Source: Nocardia carnea (GTDB taxonomy: Bacteria > Actinomycetota > Actinomycetes > Mycobacteriales > Mycobacteriaceae). From it: DNA of 64,000 nt. Made by a program: the position numbers and the translations under genes. The notes beneath the pieces are model-generated. The model saw only the letters and a list, made by a program, of their open reading frames with translations. It searched no databases and was not told the DNA's origin. Every line of letters begins with the position of its first letter. Within the stretch, counting starts at the first letter, position 1. The stretch covers positions 1-64,000 of the forward strand of contig NZ_JARWNW010000085.1 of assembly GCF_029868325.1 (NCBI RefSeq), given 5' to 3'. Of the stretch, positions 40,336 through 49,044 are shown in pieces.

Positions 40336-41399
40336 CGGCGGGCCTCCGAATCCAGGACTGTCACAAGGTTCTGTTGCAGGGCCGGGCCGCTGGTGGCATG
40401 GGCCAGCGTGCGCTCGGCGGTGCCCGCCATGATGGGCAGCGCGGCGTAGCCGATGCGTTCCAGCCCGGTGGCGAACATGGGGTTGGCGGCCAGCGCGCCG
40501 CCGGTCGGATTGACCTTGGTCTCCGGTTTCAGCCCCAGTGCCTCGGCGAGGATGAGCTGCTGGTGGCTGAAGGGTGCGTGCAGTTCGGCGACGTCGATAC
40601 CGCTGGTATCGCCGTTCGTCACGGCCTGTCCGGCGGCGGCCGCCGAGGGGGAGACGGTCAGATCGCGGGCGCCCAGCACGCTGGAATCGATCCGATGCGA
40701 CATTCCGGTGATCCACGCGGGACGTTCGCACAGTTCGCGGGCGCGGTTACCGGCGGCGAGCACGATCGCGGCAGCACCGTCGGTGATGGGCGCACAGTCG
40801 TGTTCCCGCAGCGGGTCGGCGACGTAGGGCGCGGCGAGCAGCTCGTCGACCGATTTACCGTCGACGGTATGGGCGGCCGAGACCGCGGCCATATCGCGTT
40901 CGGTCCAGCGTCCGGCGTCGAGCCCGGCGCGGGCCTGCAGCCCGGCGACGGACAGCGAATCCGGCCACAGCGGGGCGACCAGGTAGGGGTCGAGCTGGGT
41001 GGTGAGGACCTTGCGCAGGGTGCTCGCGGAGGATTTTCCGAAGCCGTAGACGAGAGCCGTCTCGACCTGGCCGGAGCGGATCTTCACCCACGCCTCGTAC
41101 AGGGCCCAGGCAGCGTCCATCTCCACATGCGATTCGTTGATCGGCGGGACGGCGCCGATCGAGTCGATCGCGGAGATGAACGAGAAGGACCGGCCGGCCA
41201 GGTAATCCGACGAGCCGGAGCACCAGAAGCCGATATCGGACTTGGTGATACCCAACTGGTCGTAGAGCTGCTGGAAACAGGGAACCAGCATCTCCACGCC
41301 GTTGGTGGTGCCGTAGGTCTCCGACACATGCGGTGCGTGCGCGAAGCCGACGACGGCGATCTCGGTGGCGTTGTCGATGGAACGCTCGGTGATGGTCAC
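40332..41399 (-). CDS. ltp4: Ltp4, thiolase-fold lipid-transfer-type protein (Rv3522-like)
   Basis: Thiolase-like protein of 355 residues, close to the 354 of Rv3522. Segments include AVVGFAHAPHVSETYGTTNGVEML, GFWCSGSSDYLAGRSFSFI, ALVYGFGKSSAST and the C-terminal VNPTGGALAANPMFATGLERIGYAA. The usual thiolase CxS/G nucleophile region is altered, as in other Ltp proteins that act as aldolase partners. The start is GTG, chosen because the frame upstream runs antisense-like into the DUF35 gene. It overlaps ltp3 by four bases and follows the DUF35 gene by 13. Confidence 0.88.
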   Translation of the reverse strand: MTITERSIDNATEIAVVGFAHAPHVSETYGTTNGVEMLVPCFQQLYDQLGITKSDIGFWCSGSSDYLAGRSFSFISAIDSIGAVPPINESHVEMDAAWALYEAWVKIRSGQVETALVYGFGKSSASTLRKVLTTQLDPYLVAPLWPDSLSVAGLQARAGLDAGRWTERDMAAVSAAHTVDGKSVDELLAAPYVADPLREHDCAPITDGAAAIVLAAGNRARELCERPAWITGMSHRIDSSVLGARDLTVSPSAAAAGQAVTNGDTSGIDVAELHAPFSHQQLILAEALGLKPETKVNPTGGALAANPMFATGLERIGYAALPIMAGTAERTLAHATSGPALQQNLVTVLDSEARR

Positions 41400-41412
41400 G
41401 CGGGGAGCCCTC

Positions 41413-42426
41413 TCACAGGTGATGCTTGTAGGTGTCGTAGTCGGCATCCGGCTCGCCGGTCGGTTCGAAGTGGGAGATATTGGCCATGGTGTGGCCCCAC
41501 TCCTCACGCGGCTTCCAGACCAGCTTGACCCGCATCCCCATCCGCACCTCGCCGGCCTCGCAGCCGAGCACCAGATGCAGGAAGGGGATATCCGCGCCGT
41601 CGAGCAGCACATACGCGGCCACATAGGGCGGTTTGATCCGCTGGCCCATGAACGGCACGTTCACGATGCAGAAAGTGGTGACGGTGCCGGTCTCGGCCAG
41701 TTCCACGATTTCCCCGGTGGACCGGCCGTCGACGGGATCGACGCCGCGCGGCGGGAAGTACACCTTGCTGTTCGCGTCGGCCCGGGCGCCGGTGATCTTG
41801 CCTTCTTTGAGACCACGCAGCAGGGTGGATTCCTCGGGCGAGGCGGTGTGCTTGTAATCCATCCCGATGGGGGTGGTGATCATGGTGACCGGCTCGGCAT
41901 CCGAGGCCGGCGCCGGTTCCGCCGTCGGGGCGTCACCGGGTTCGAAGCAGGCGATGTCGTGGATGGTTCCGGTGAGCTCGCCGGCCCAGCGGGCAGTGAC
42001 CCGCATACCGGTGCTCATCTGCTCCGGGCTCTGCACATCCACCGCGTGCAGCAGCGCGGTATCGGCGCCGTCGAGCTGGATCAGCGCATAGGCGAACGGC
42101 CGGTCGAAGGGCTGGCCGGGCAGCACATCGCGGACCCAGGACCAGGATTTGACGGTTCCGGTGGAGGCGACCTCCACGAACTCCGACAGCGGGTCGGCGG
42201 TCACCGGGTCGAATTCGGCCGGTGGTACGAGCACCCGGCCGTCCGACCCTCGGATACCGAAGATGCGCCGTTCGCGCAGGCCGGTGAGGAACTTGCCGAT
42301 GATGGGTCCCACAGAACGCGTGTAGTCGAACTCCATCCGCAAGGGCGCACTGAGCACATCGCTCGGTTTCAGTCCTGGCGGGCGTTCCTGCGTAATTACC
42401 GTGGGTGCAGTATTCCCATGAGTCAC
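41413..42426 (-). CDS. Tandem DUF35/OB-fold protein (Rv3521-like)
   Basis: Protein of 337 residues with two DUF35 units (about residues 35-160 and 190-325). Each has the rubredoxin-like/OB pattern, e.g. GRVLVPPAEFDPVTADPLSEFVEVASTGTVKSW and KVYFPPRGVDPVDGRSTGEIVELAETGTVTTF, though the zinc cysteines usual in DUF35 are absent, as seen in several Ltp-associated members. DUF35 proteins partner thiolase-fold Ltp proteins in steroid aldol cleavage. First gene of the operon; the GTG start lies just beside a KstR-type box. Confidence 0.9.
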   Translation of the reverse strand: MTHGNTAPTVITQERPPGLKPSDVLSAPLRMEFDYTRSVGPIIGKFLTGLRERRIFGIRGSDGRVLVPPAEFDPVTADPLSEFVEVASTGTVKSWSWVRDVLPGQPFDRPFAYALIQLDGADTALLHAVDVQSPEQMSTGMRVTARWAGELTGTIHDIACFEPGDAPTAEPAPASDAEPVTMITTPIGMDYKHTASPEESTLLRGLKEGKITGARADANSKVYFPPRGVDPVDGRSTGEIVELAETGTVTTFCIVNVPFMGQRIKPPYVAAYVLLDGADIPFLHLVLGCEAGEVRMGMRVKLVWKPREEWGHTMANISHFEPTGEPDADYDTYKHHL

Positions 42427-42435
42427 GATATCGAG

Positions 42436-42449
42436 TAGAACAGGTTCTT
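42436..42449. promoter_or_regulatory. KstR-type operator between the DUF35 and Rv3520c-like genes
   Basis: TAGAACAGGTTCTT, identical to the hsaA box, one edge mismatch from TnnAACnnGTTnnA. It lies ten bases from the DUF35 GTG and 39 bases from the divergent LLM start. Confidence 0.75.
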
Positions 42450-42487
42450 ATTCTGCTGGCAAGCAGTAGGCCGGAAAGGGGTCGGTT

Positions 42488-43528
42488 GTGAAGTTCGGAT
42501 TGCAGCTCGGATACTGGGGCGCCGCGCCGCCGCAACACGCCGCGGAGGTCGTGGTGGCCGCCGAGAAAGCCGGGTTCGACGCGGTGTTCGCCGCCGAATC
42601 CTGGGGTTCGGACGCCTTCACCCCGCTGGCCTGGTGGGGTTCGGCGACCGAACGGGTCCGGCTGGGCACCTCGGTGGTGCAGCTGTCCGCGCGCACCCCC
42701 ACGGCCACGGCCATGCACGCGCTGACCCTCGACCATCTCAGCGGCGGCCGGGCCATTCTCGGGCTCGGCGTCTCCGGCCCGCAGGTGGTGGAAGGCTGGT
42801 ACGGGCAGCCGTTTGCCAAACCGTTGCAGCGCACCCGCGAATACGTCGATATCGTGCGCAAGGTGCTGGCCCGCGAAGCCCCGGTGACCAACGACGGGCC
42901 GAACTATTCGCTGCCCTACACCGGCCCCGGCGCCACCGGGCTCGGAAAACCGCTGAAGCCGATAACCCACCCGCTACGTGCGGATCTCCCGATCTGGCTG
43001 GGTGCCGAAGGTCCCAAGAACGTGGCGCTCACGGCGGAAATCGCCGACGGCTGGCTGGCGATCTACTACACGCCCCGAATGGCCGGCGTCTACAACGAAT
43101 GGCTCGACGAAGGCTTCGCCCGCCCGGGTGCCCGGCGTTCGCGGGAAGACTTCGAAATCGCCGCCACCGCCCAGGTGATCATCACCGACGATGTCGCCGC
43201 CGAGATCGAACGGATGCGTTGGATCACCTCTCTGTATATCGGCGGGATGGGTGCGCCGGAGCTCAACTTCCACGCCCAGGTGTATCGCCGGATGGGCTAC
43301 GAGAAGGAGGTCGACGAGATCGGCACGCTGTTCCAAGCGGGCAAGAAAGCCGAAGCGGCGGCCGCTGTCCCCGACGAACTGGTCCTGGAGACGGCGATCA
43401 TCGGCAATGAGGAGCAAGTCCGCGAGCAGATCGGTGTCTGGGAAGCCTCGGGTGTCACCATGCTGCTGGTCTCGGTGCCCGACGTAGACCAACTGAAGCG
43501 TCTGGCGCCGCTGCTCGACGCCGGGTGA
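42488..43528 (+). CDS. F420-dependent LLM oxidoreductase (Rv3520c-like)
   Basis: Luciferase-like monooxygenase-family protein of 346 residues. MKFGLQLGYWGAAPPQ, AESWGSDAFTPLAWW, RLGTSVVQLSARTPT, LGVSGPQVVEGWYGQ and LGAEGPKNVALTAEIADGW agree with M. tuberculosis Rv3520c as I recall it. It likely uses F420 to oxidise or reduce a steroid CoA intermediate. The start is GTG with no ATG alternative. Divergent from the DUF35-ltp operon, the same arrangement as Rv3520c-Rv3521. Confidence 0.92.
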   Translation: MKFGLQLGYWGAAPPQHAAEVVVAAEKAGFDAVFAAESWGSDAFTPLAWWGSATERVRLGTSVVQLSARTPTATAMHALTLDHLSGGRAILGLGVSGPQVVEGWYGQPFAKPLQRTREYVDIVRKVLAREAPVTNDGPNYSLPYTGPGATGLGKPLKPITHPLRADLPIWLGAEGPKNVALTAEIADGWLAIYYTPRMAGVYNEWLDEGFARPGARRSREDFEIAATAQVIITDDVAAEIERMRWITSLYIGGMGAPELNFHAQVYRRMGYEKEVDEIGTLFQAGKKAEAAAAVPDELVLETAIIGNEEQVREQIGVWEASGVTMLLVSVPDVDQLKRLAPLLDAG

Positions 43529-43579
43529 ACTTGTTTCAGAAATCGCCATACGCTACCCGCCGGGCCCCTGCGGGAGCGT

Positions 43580-44647
43580 GTGGCGAGCCACCGAGAGTTC
43601 GGCAGTTATCGGGCGGGCCCGTGTGAACTCGTCCTCCGGTTTCCTCGCCAGGCTGGAGAGGGCCGTGAGATCCTCGGTGCGTACCATGCGTTGAACCTGC
43701 GAGGAATATGCGGTGGCGGCGGGCAGGCTGGTGATCAACCTATGAGATCCGCGAACGGGTCCGGTAAGCGCGATGGAAGCGACCCGGCCACGGCCGGTGA
43801 GTTGATGCAGCGGGTTCGGGACGACATGGTCGAACAGCTCAGCTGCCGGTTCTGCGGATATCTGCGGGGCACGATCGGCGGGACGGGCGAGGCGGTCGGG
43901 CGGGCGCCCAGGGAATTCGGCGGTTTCGACGAGCGCGGCGCACAGATGCTTCGGGCGAGCGCGGGGGATACACAACGGCCATCACCCTTCGGGGGTGCCG
44001 GTGTGCCTGCGGAGGCGGCCGGGCTCGATGATTTCGGAACGTTCAGCGATGTACAGCGAGGTGAAGTCCCGCTCGCTGAGCTGCGTCCGCAGCGGGTGGA
44101 GATGTTCGATCGCGCGGGCGAGGAATTGTCGGAAGCCGAACAGGCGGCGATGCGGCGGGCGTACGAGAACATCAACCGCCTACTCCGGGAGGCGGGAGGT
44201 GACCCGCTTTCCCGTTATGACCTCCGGCTCGCGATAAAGAACGTCAACGCGACAGTCGGCGCGAACCCCGCCGATAGTATGCGGAGCATGCGGAACTGCC
44301 CGGAGGCGGCTCTGGCCGTCGACGATATTCTGCGCGGCAAGCCCGCTGTCGCCGGTCCGCTTCCGGGCGCTCCCACATCGCTCGCGCGCGGCATCTACCG
44401 AATACGCGCCATCGACCACCCGCTGCGGCAGGACCGACTCGACGATGCGGAAAATGCGATCCGCGACAACCCTGGGTCGAGGGGAATCGTCATCGCGCAC
44501 GGCGGCGCGGGTAAAGACCACATTTTCAATATCGCCGACGTAAACGGAAGGGTTACGTATATCGATGGCGTGTTCGGTACAACTCTGGAAACACGACCGC
44601 GCTACACCCGCTGGTTCCCGGAATTCGATTTCTATCGCACAGCGTGA
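43580..44647 (+). CDS. Papain-fold glutamine deamidase toxin (Tox-PL-like), N-terminus uncertain
   Basis: Protein of up to 355 residues. The last 120 residues match the papain-fold toxin-deamidase pattern: NCPEAALAVDDILRGKPAVAG with the nucleophile cysteine, GSRGIVIAHGG, DHIFNIADVNGRVTYIDGVFG with the histidine and aspartate of a Cys-His-Asp triad. Such domains are C-terminal warheads of polymorphic toxins and deamidate glutamines in target proteins. The upstream part (residues 55-200) is hydrophilic with a helix EELSEAEQAAMRRAYENINRLLREAG and no WXG, PPE or Rhs leader, so the gene may be a detached toxin tip. The GTG start used here is a guess; ATG at 43742 is a good alternative. Immediately followed by its probable immunity gene. 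Confidence 0.75.
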   Translation: MASHREFGSYRAGPCELVLRFPRQAGEGREILGAYHALNLRGICGGGGQAGDQPMRSANGSGKRDGSDPATAGELMQRVRDDMVEQLSCRFCGYLRGTIGGTGEAVGRAPREFGGFDERGAQMLRASAGDTQRPSPFGGAGVPAEAAGLDDFGTFSDVQRGEVPLAELRPQRVEMFDRAGEELSEAEQAAMRRAYENINRLLREAGGDPLSRYDLRLAIKNVNATVGANPADSMRSMRNCPEAALAVDDILRGKPAVAGPLPGAPTSLARGIYRIRAIDHPLRQDRLDDAENAIRDNPGSRGIVIAHGGAGKDHIFNIADVNGRVTYIDGVFGTTLETRPRYTRWFPEFDFYRTA

Positions 44648-44659
44648 TCGGTGGTGGTG

Positions 44660-44977
44660 ATGATAAGCAAACATGAGGCAGAACAGATCGCACGGAGATA
44701 CGTCAGCGCAGAGTTCCCTCCTCGGGAAGGTGCCGAAAATATCGTCATCGACGATACGGCCACGATCGAACGGCCATACGGTTGGCTTTTCACTTATACG
44801 ACCGAACGGTATACCAGTACTCATGATCCGGACGACGGCCTGGCGGGGGCGGGGCCCATACTCGTTCTGCGTGCAGCCGGCGAGATCATTTTGTACAACT
44901 CGATCTACACCAGTGAAGCCGCGCTGGCGGATTACGAACAACAATCCGGTATGGGCCATGCGGGCACCGACGAATGA
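44660..44977 (+). CDS. Immunity protein of Imm35/YrhB type
   Basis: Protein of 105 residues with the Imm35/YrhB pattern: EAEQIARRYVSAEF at the start, WLFTYTTERYTST in the middle, GAGPILVLRAAGEIILYNS towards the end. Imm35 proteins accompany polymorphic toxins, often papain-fold deamidases, and would protect the producer. The ATG preceded by GGTGGTGG was chosen; three GTG codons lie just upstream. It starts 13 bases after the toxin stop. Confidence 0.82.
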   Translation: MISKHEAEQIARRYVSAEFPPREGAENIVIDDTATIERPYGWLFTYTTERYTSTHDPDDGLAGAGPILVLRAAGEIILYNSIYTSEAALADYEQQSGMGHAGTDE

Positions 44978-45311
44978 TCACCAGGAAACCCCGGAATATC
45001 GTTCAGTGCCTGCAGACTGTCGGCTGTCGTGCGCATCAACTCGGCCCTTTCCCGATGTTTTGTATGGACCGGTGGCCTTGCTCCGAGTGATTGCATGATG
45101 GTCAGCGCCGAATCGAGTTGCGCCGGGTCCAGTTCCTGGTCCGCGGGCCGGCTCTGGAGCGAGTGGATCGTGGGGGCTGGTAAAGGGTGGTTCTGGTTGC
45201 GCACGTGGTCAAATGTCCGATACCGTCGCTGCAAGCTCGCGGGGGCGGAGGAGCCGGTCCGGTCCTGCGGAATCGGTTCCGGGATCGGCGCAGGGGAACG
45301 AATTGGGCATC
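44978..45311. other. Intergenic region before the DUF3558 lipoprotein
   Basis: No gene or strong structure recognised. Short frames on the minus strand lack support. The second half presumably carries the promoter of the lipoprotein operon. Confidence 0.5.
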
Positions 45312-45866
45312 ATGCGAAGGTCGGCGTGTGCCGTGGTGGCCGGGGCGAGTGTCGTTCTGGTGGCGGCCGGGTGTGGGACGTCCACCGGTGGTTCCGCGGA
45401 GCCGTCCACGTCAGCGGCGCAGTCGGTTGCGCCGCAGGTGCCGAGCGCGTTCGATCCGTGCACCGATATCCCGCAGGAGGTGCTGGATTCGGAGCAGTTG
45501 CATTCGACGAACAGCTCGACCTCCACTGATGAGATGCGGCGCGGCGATATCGCGTGGAGTGGTTGTAACTGGGTGGTATCGGATGGTTACGCCGCTGGTG
45601 TCAGCGCAACCAACCTAACGGTGGACATGGTTCGTGAGAAGGCTGTACCGGGGGCGCGGGAAACAGAGATACACGGCCGGGCGGTCATCATCGCGCAGCA
45701 CGCCGGGCCGACCAGTTGCACGCTGAACGCGGAGATGGTGGGGGGAAGTCTCGAAATCATGGCCGACAATCCGCCGTCCCGCCGTCTCACCGGGGATCAG
45801 AATCCGTGCGATATCACGGTGCGGTTGGCGGAGAAGGTACTACCGCTGATCCCGGCAGGAGCATGA
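45312..45866 (+). CDS. DUF3558 lipoprotein
   Basis: Predicted lipoprotein of 184 residues. The signal peptide ends in a lipobox VAAGC with the lipidated cysteine near residue 20. A Ser/Thr-rich linker follows, then FDPCTDIPQEVLDS, the hallmark of DUF3558, with later C in SGCNW, TSCTL and NPCDI that may form disulfides. DUF3558 proteins are frequent next to ESX-type genes in Nocardia; function unknown. The frame continues upstream to an earlier ATG, but the lipobox sets the start. Confidence 0.88.
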   Translation: MRRSACAVVAGASVVLVAAGCGTSTGGSAEPSTSAAQSVAPQVPSAFDPCTDIPQEVLDSEQLHSTNSSTSTDEMRRGDIAWSGCNWVVSDGYAAGVSATNLTVDMVREKAVPGARETEIHGRAVIIAQHAGPTSCTLNAEMVGGSLEIMADNPPSRRLTGDQNPCDITVRLAEKVLPLIPAGA

Positions 45867-45905
45867 AAGTAGTGGGAGTCACAGGGTACCGGATAGGGGC
45901 GGGGC

Positions 45906-46352
45906 ATGACAGATGATGGAAAGCGTCCGTTGCAGGGCATGATCGACGCGGCCAACGAAGGGCAGTTGTCGGTGTCTTTCAATAGCGATGTCCGGGTGAA
46001 CGCGGAGGAATTCGTCTACATCGACCGGGACTGTCAGGCGATGAAGGATAAGATTTCGGAACTGCAGTTCATTGCCGAGAGGATTGGGAGCCGCGAGCAG
46101 TGGGGCTTGGGCGAGGATCCCGGCAATTGGATTAAGACCGGTAAGATCCTGGTGTCGCGTTTCCGGGGTAAGGCCAAGGGGGATGAGTCGGGGAACAGCG
46201 TCCACGCCATCCTGGAACGTCATTATCAGATCGTCGACAGCATTCAGGAGATGCATCGGGTGATAGCGCAGCGCTATCTGGATACCGATAGCGAGTTCGC
46301 GGCACGGTACAACGAGGTCATGGCCTCGGCCCCACAGGGACTGCAGAAATGA
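45906..46352 (+). CDS. Helical WXG-like ESX-associated protein
   Basis: Hydrophilic protein of 148 residues, no signal peptide. Mostly helical, with FVYIDRDCQAMKDKISELQFIAERIGSREQWGLGEDPGNW (residues 36-75, including QWGLG that could act as a turn) and a second long helix (SVHAILERHYQIVDSIQEMHRVIAQRYLDTDSEF). It ends with a YxxxD/E-like stretch (RYLDTDSE) as seen near the C-terminus of ESX substrates. Its stop overlaps the PPE/EspB-like gene by four bases, suggesting the two proteins act together, perhaps as a substrate pair. I do not recognise a named family. Confidence 0.82.
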   Translation: MTDDGKRPLQGMIDAANEGQLSVSFNSDVRVNAEEFVYIDRDCQAMKDKISELQFIAERIGSREQWGLGEDPGNWIKTGKILVSRFRGKAKGDESGNSVHAILERHYQIVDSIQEMHRVIAQRYLDTDSEFAARYNEVMASAPQGLQK

Positions 46353-47521
46353 GTGAACTCAGCTACGAGGCGTCGCGGATAAACGGGACGGCGGAAATTC
46401 CTGCCGCCCATTCGCATACCGACATCAAGGATATCTTCGATGCGATGGATCCGACGGAGGCGACCTTCGCCCGCGACGATTACGCCGAGATCGCCATGGG
46501 ATGGGAAGACGCCGTAACGGTGTTCGCCGCCCGCATCCGCCGGTCCAGCGAATCGGCATGGTCGGGTCCGGCTGCGGAAACCGCCCGGCAGGCGATCGGC
46601 GATTACGCCGCAGATGCCACGAGTCTGACTCCCGCCCTGCATATGCTGGCAACCCGGGTCGACAACATGGTGGCGGCGGTGTTGACGACGAAGAACGGTA
46701 TGCCGGAGGTCGTGGACGATCCACAGAGCTGGTGGAATCCCGGCGACTGGCTCGACGGCGATGGTGGGGTTGGAAAGGCGGAGGCAGATGCCCACGCGCA
46801 TATGGCCACCAACTATGTAGCGCCCGCGCTTTCCGTGGACGGTCAAGTTCCTGTGCTGCCCCAGCCACGCGACCCGGTAGCCATGGACGACGGCAGTACC
46901 CCAGGCGATACCAGCACCGGTGGTAATCCATCCGGCCCGGGCGGTGCCCCGACAGGGACTGGGACACCAAGCCCGCAGACTCCCGGCGAGGAACAGCCCG
47001 GCGAACAGCAGCCGACGGGCGAGGAGTCCGCGCCGGGGGAGACGCAGCCGGCATCGACCGATACCGCCGGTACCACACCGCAAACCACGGCGCCGGGCAC
47101 TCCGGGCAGCCCCGCGGTAACGCCTTCGTCGACCACCGCGGGCACACCCTCCGGCAGTCCCGGCAGTCCCGGCAGTCCCGCGGGCACACCCGGCCTCGGG
47201 ACTCCGGGTCCGGGCTCCCCCGGTCCGGGCCAGACCGTATCGGGTGCACCTGCACCGGCCGGGGCGCCGGCGACCACCGCAGGCGCCAAGACCGCGTCCG
47301 GTTCGCCGGCCGCACGCGGCGGTATGCCGATGATGGGCGCGCCCGGCGCCGGCCGTCCCGGCGGCGGGGACAACGACGGCGACCGGCAGACCCCCGATTA
47401 TCTGGTCAATGAGGAGAACACCCGCGAGCTCCTGGGCGAGGAAGCGCCGACCATCCCCGGTGGTGTGCTCGGTGCCGACGCCCCGTCCGCGAGTCCCGCC
47501 GAACGACCGCCCGGTTACTGA
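46349..47521 (+). CDS. PPE/EspB-like ESX substrate with Pro/Gly/Thr-rich tail
   Basis: Protein of 390 residues. Residues 1-165 are helical, with a WxG turn in SAWSGPAAETARQAIGDYAADATSLTPAL typical of PPE and EspB N-terminal domains. Residues 180-340 are low complexity, rich in Pro, Gly, Thr and Ser, with GSPGSPGSP repeats; a short charged C-terminus follows (TPDYLVNEENTRELLGE). No signal peptide. The order helical protein, PPE-like protein, EspG matches ESX substrate-chaperone gene groups. Probably secreted by an ESX system encoded elsewhere. Confidence 0.85.
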   Translation: MSELSYEASRINGTAEIPAAHSHTDIKDIFDAMDPTEATFARDDYAEIAMGWEDAVTVFAARIRRSSESAWSGPAAETARQAIGDYAADATSLTPALHMLATRVDNMVAAVLTTKNGMPEVVDDPQSWWNPGDWLDGDGGVGKAEADAHAHMATNYVAPALSVDGQVPVLPQPRDPVAMDDGSTPGDTSTGGNPSGPGGAPTGTGTPSPQTPGEEQPGEQQPTGEESAPGETQPASTDTAGTTPQTTAPGTPGSPAVTPSSTTAGTPSGSPGSPGSPAGTPGLGTPGPGSPGPGQTVSGAPAPAGAPATTAGAKTASGSPAARGGMPMMGAPGAGRPGGGDNDGDRQTPDYLVNEENTRELLGEEAPTIPGGVLGADAPSASPAERPPGY

Positions 47522-47692
47522 CGGACAGCGCCGCCGGTGCTGCACTGCCGCCACGACCAGCTCTGGACGTGTGCGGGTAGCGCCGCGCTGGGCAGCCTCG
47601 ACTGCGCTGTTCGCACCGCAACCGCCCACCCACGGCCCCTGCAGCTCGGCTCGCGGGACCGCTATCGCTCGACTGGAACGGATACGACCCGC

Positions 47693-48472
47693 ATGGCCTG
47701 GACTTGGGACCCGGATACCTTTGCCGCGCACTGGTTCGACGAAGGCAACGACCGTATGCCCACACCCCTGCGTTACCGCAGCCGATTCGCCACGATGGAC
47801 CAGTACGAGGCGCATCGCGCCGCCGTTCGTGCCGGCGGCGATATCGACGAACAGGAACGGATCCGCCTGCTCGTGCACACACTCCGGAACTGCGATATGC
47901 GCATCGAGATCCTGTTCGGCTCGGTGAAGCACCGCGGCGGTGACGGCCAAACCCGCAAAGACCTGCGCATGGTCGGTGCCCGTACCTACGCCCATGCCGT
48001 GGTCCTGAGCCAGACCGCCCTCCGCGGTGAGGACAGTGATATCCGGGCCCAGCTGCTGCGCGCCGACCAGCTTCCTGCCGCGCTCGCCGCCGGCATCCCA
48101 CCCTGCGAACCCGGGCGCGACAAGCCCGTCACATTCGACCTCGCGGACGTGCAAGCTGCCAAAGAATCGGGATACTCCGCCCAGTACGACACCAGAAGTC
48201 CCCGTGGTCGTTTCGCGCAGCTGGCTCGCCGTCAGGTCGACGGTGGTGGGCAGGCCATTCTCCGGCTCGGCAACTTCCATGCCGCCCACAACCGCCATCG
48301 CGCCCTGCAATGGGGCGATTTCACCGGCGACGGCCGCTATGTCGAGCAACGTAACCGGACCCATCTCGAGCTGCGTCCTGCGACTACCCAGGGGCTCAGC
48401 GCCATCTTCGCCGGGTGGATCGACCGGGCCGAACGCACCCTCCGCGAAGAAGCCGAAGATGCCTACTACTGA
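47693..48472 (+). CDS. EspG-family ESX substrate chaperone
   Basis: Cytosolic protein of 259 residues of the ESX secretion-associated EspG type, which binds PPE proteins before export. The start WTWDPDTFAAHWFDEGNDRMPTPLRYRSRFATMDQYEAHRAA (residues 2-43) is the Nocardia/Rhodococcus EspG signature; RGRFAQLARR near residue 175 and the C-terminal FAGWIDRAERTL also fit. The ATG at MAWTWDPD was chosen on this basis although the frame is open 150 bases further. It stands 171 bases after the PPE-like gene, its likely client. Confidence 0.88.
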   Translation: MAWTWDPDTFAAHWFDEGNDRMPTPLRYRSRFATMDQYEAHRAAVRAGGDIDEQERIRLLVHTLRNCDMRIEILFGSVKHRGGDGQTRKDLRMVGARTYAHAVVLSQTALRGEDSDIRAQLLRADQLPAALAAGIPPCEPGRDKPVTFDLADVQAAKESGYSAQYDTRSPRGRFAQLARRQVDGGGQAILRLGNFHAAHNRHRALQWGDFTGDGRYVEQRNRTHLELRPATTQGLSAIFAGWIDRAERTLREEAEDAYY

Positions 48473-48588
48473 CAGGTAGCCGCAGTATGGGCGGGCCACC
48501 ATGTGCTGCAGGAGGTTCCGTGCCGAGTCGGACACGGGGCCTGCGCGATGGCCGCGCCCAGCAGGTTGTGCCGGGTCCTGGATGGCGT

Positions 48589-49044
48589 TCACTGATAGTC
48601 CTCGGCAGTGAGTAGCGGCGGATACAGACCCTTTTCGACCACATGGATATCGGTCCAGGAACAGGGTGAGAAGCCGTGCGGTCCGATTCGGCCGCCTCGG
48701 ACCGGCGCGAATTCCGGGCATCCACCAGGGCAAGCGATCGAGGCGATCGGCCCCCATGGTCTCCCGCCGTGATGAATGACGATTCGCAGTTGTCGTGTGG
48801 TGATGAACGGTTCGCAACCGCACGGCGGCGCGGTGTCCCGGACCCCGACCTCGAGCCAGGGGCACAGACCGGCGACGTTGCGGAAATGCGGTGCGATCCG
48901 GCCGCCGATCACCTGGGCACCACGTAAGCAGAACAGCGATTCCGGGCATCGGATGATGAGCTCATCTTCGTCATGCCGGACAATGTTCAGTGCGGCCAGC
49001 GGGACCCACGGCTCGGTGTGCAGGTCGCAGGCATCAACGGCCAC
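48589..49044 (-). CDS. Cysteine-rich hypothetical protein
   Basis: Protein of 151 residues, unrecognised. Nine or so cysteines occur, several with short spacing: RCPESLFCLRG, GLCPWLE, PPCGCEPF, IACPGGCPEF and SPCSW, which suggest metal binding or disulfides. No signal peptide. The GTG start overlaps the end of the upstream small gene by 11 bases, so the two are co-translated. Open frame upstream of that GTG has no coding character. Confidence 0.65.
   Translation of the reverse strand: MAVDACDLHTEPWVPLAALNIVRHDEDELIIRCPESLFCLRGAQVIGGRIAPHFRNVAGLCPWLEVGVRDTAPPCGCEPFITTRQLRIVIHHGGRPWGPIASIACPGGCPEFAPVRGGRIGPHGFSPCSWTDIHVVEKGLYPPLLTAEDYQ

Noticed and set aside
43525..43538. KstR-like GTGAACTTGTTTCA at the stop of the Rv3520c-like gene
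   Set aside because: One mismatch and inside a gene end; the downstream toxin gene has no steroid link. Probably chance.
46274..48949. 891-codon minus-strand frame opposite the PPE-like and EspG genes
   Set aside because: Arises from GC-rich repeats; the opposite strand has recognisable ESX proteins with coupled starts and stops.
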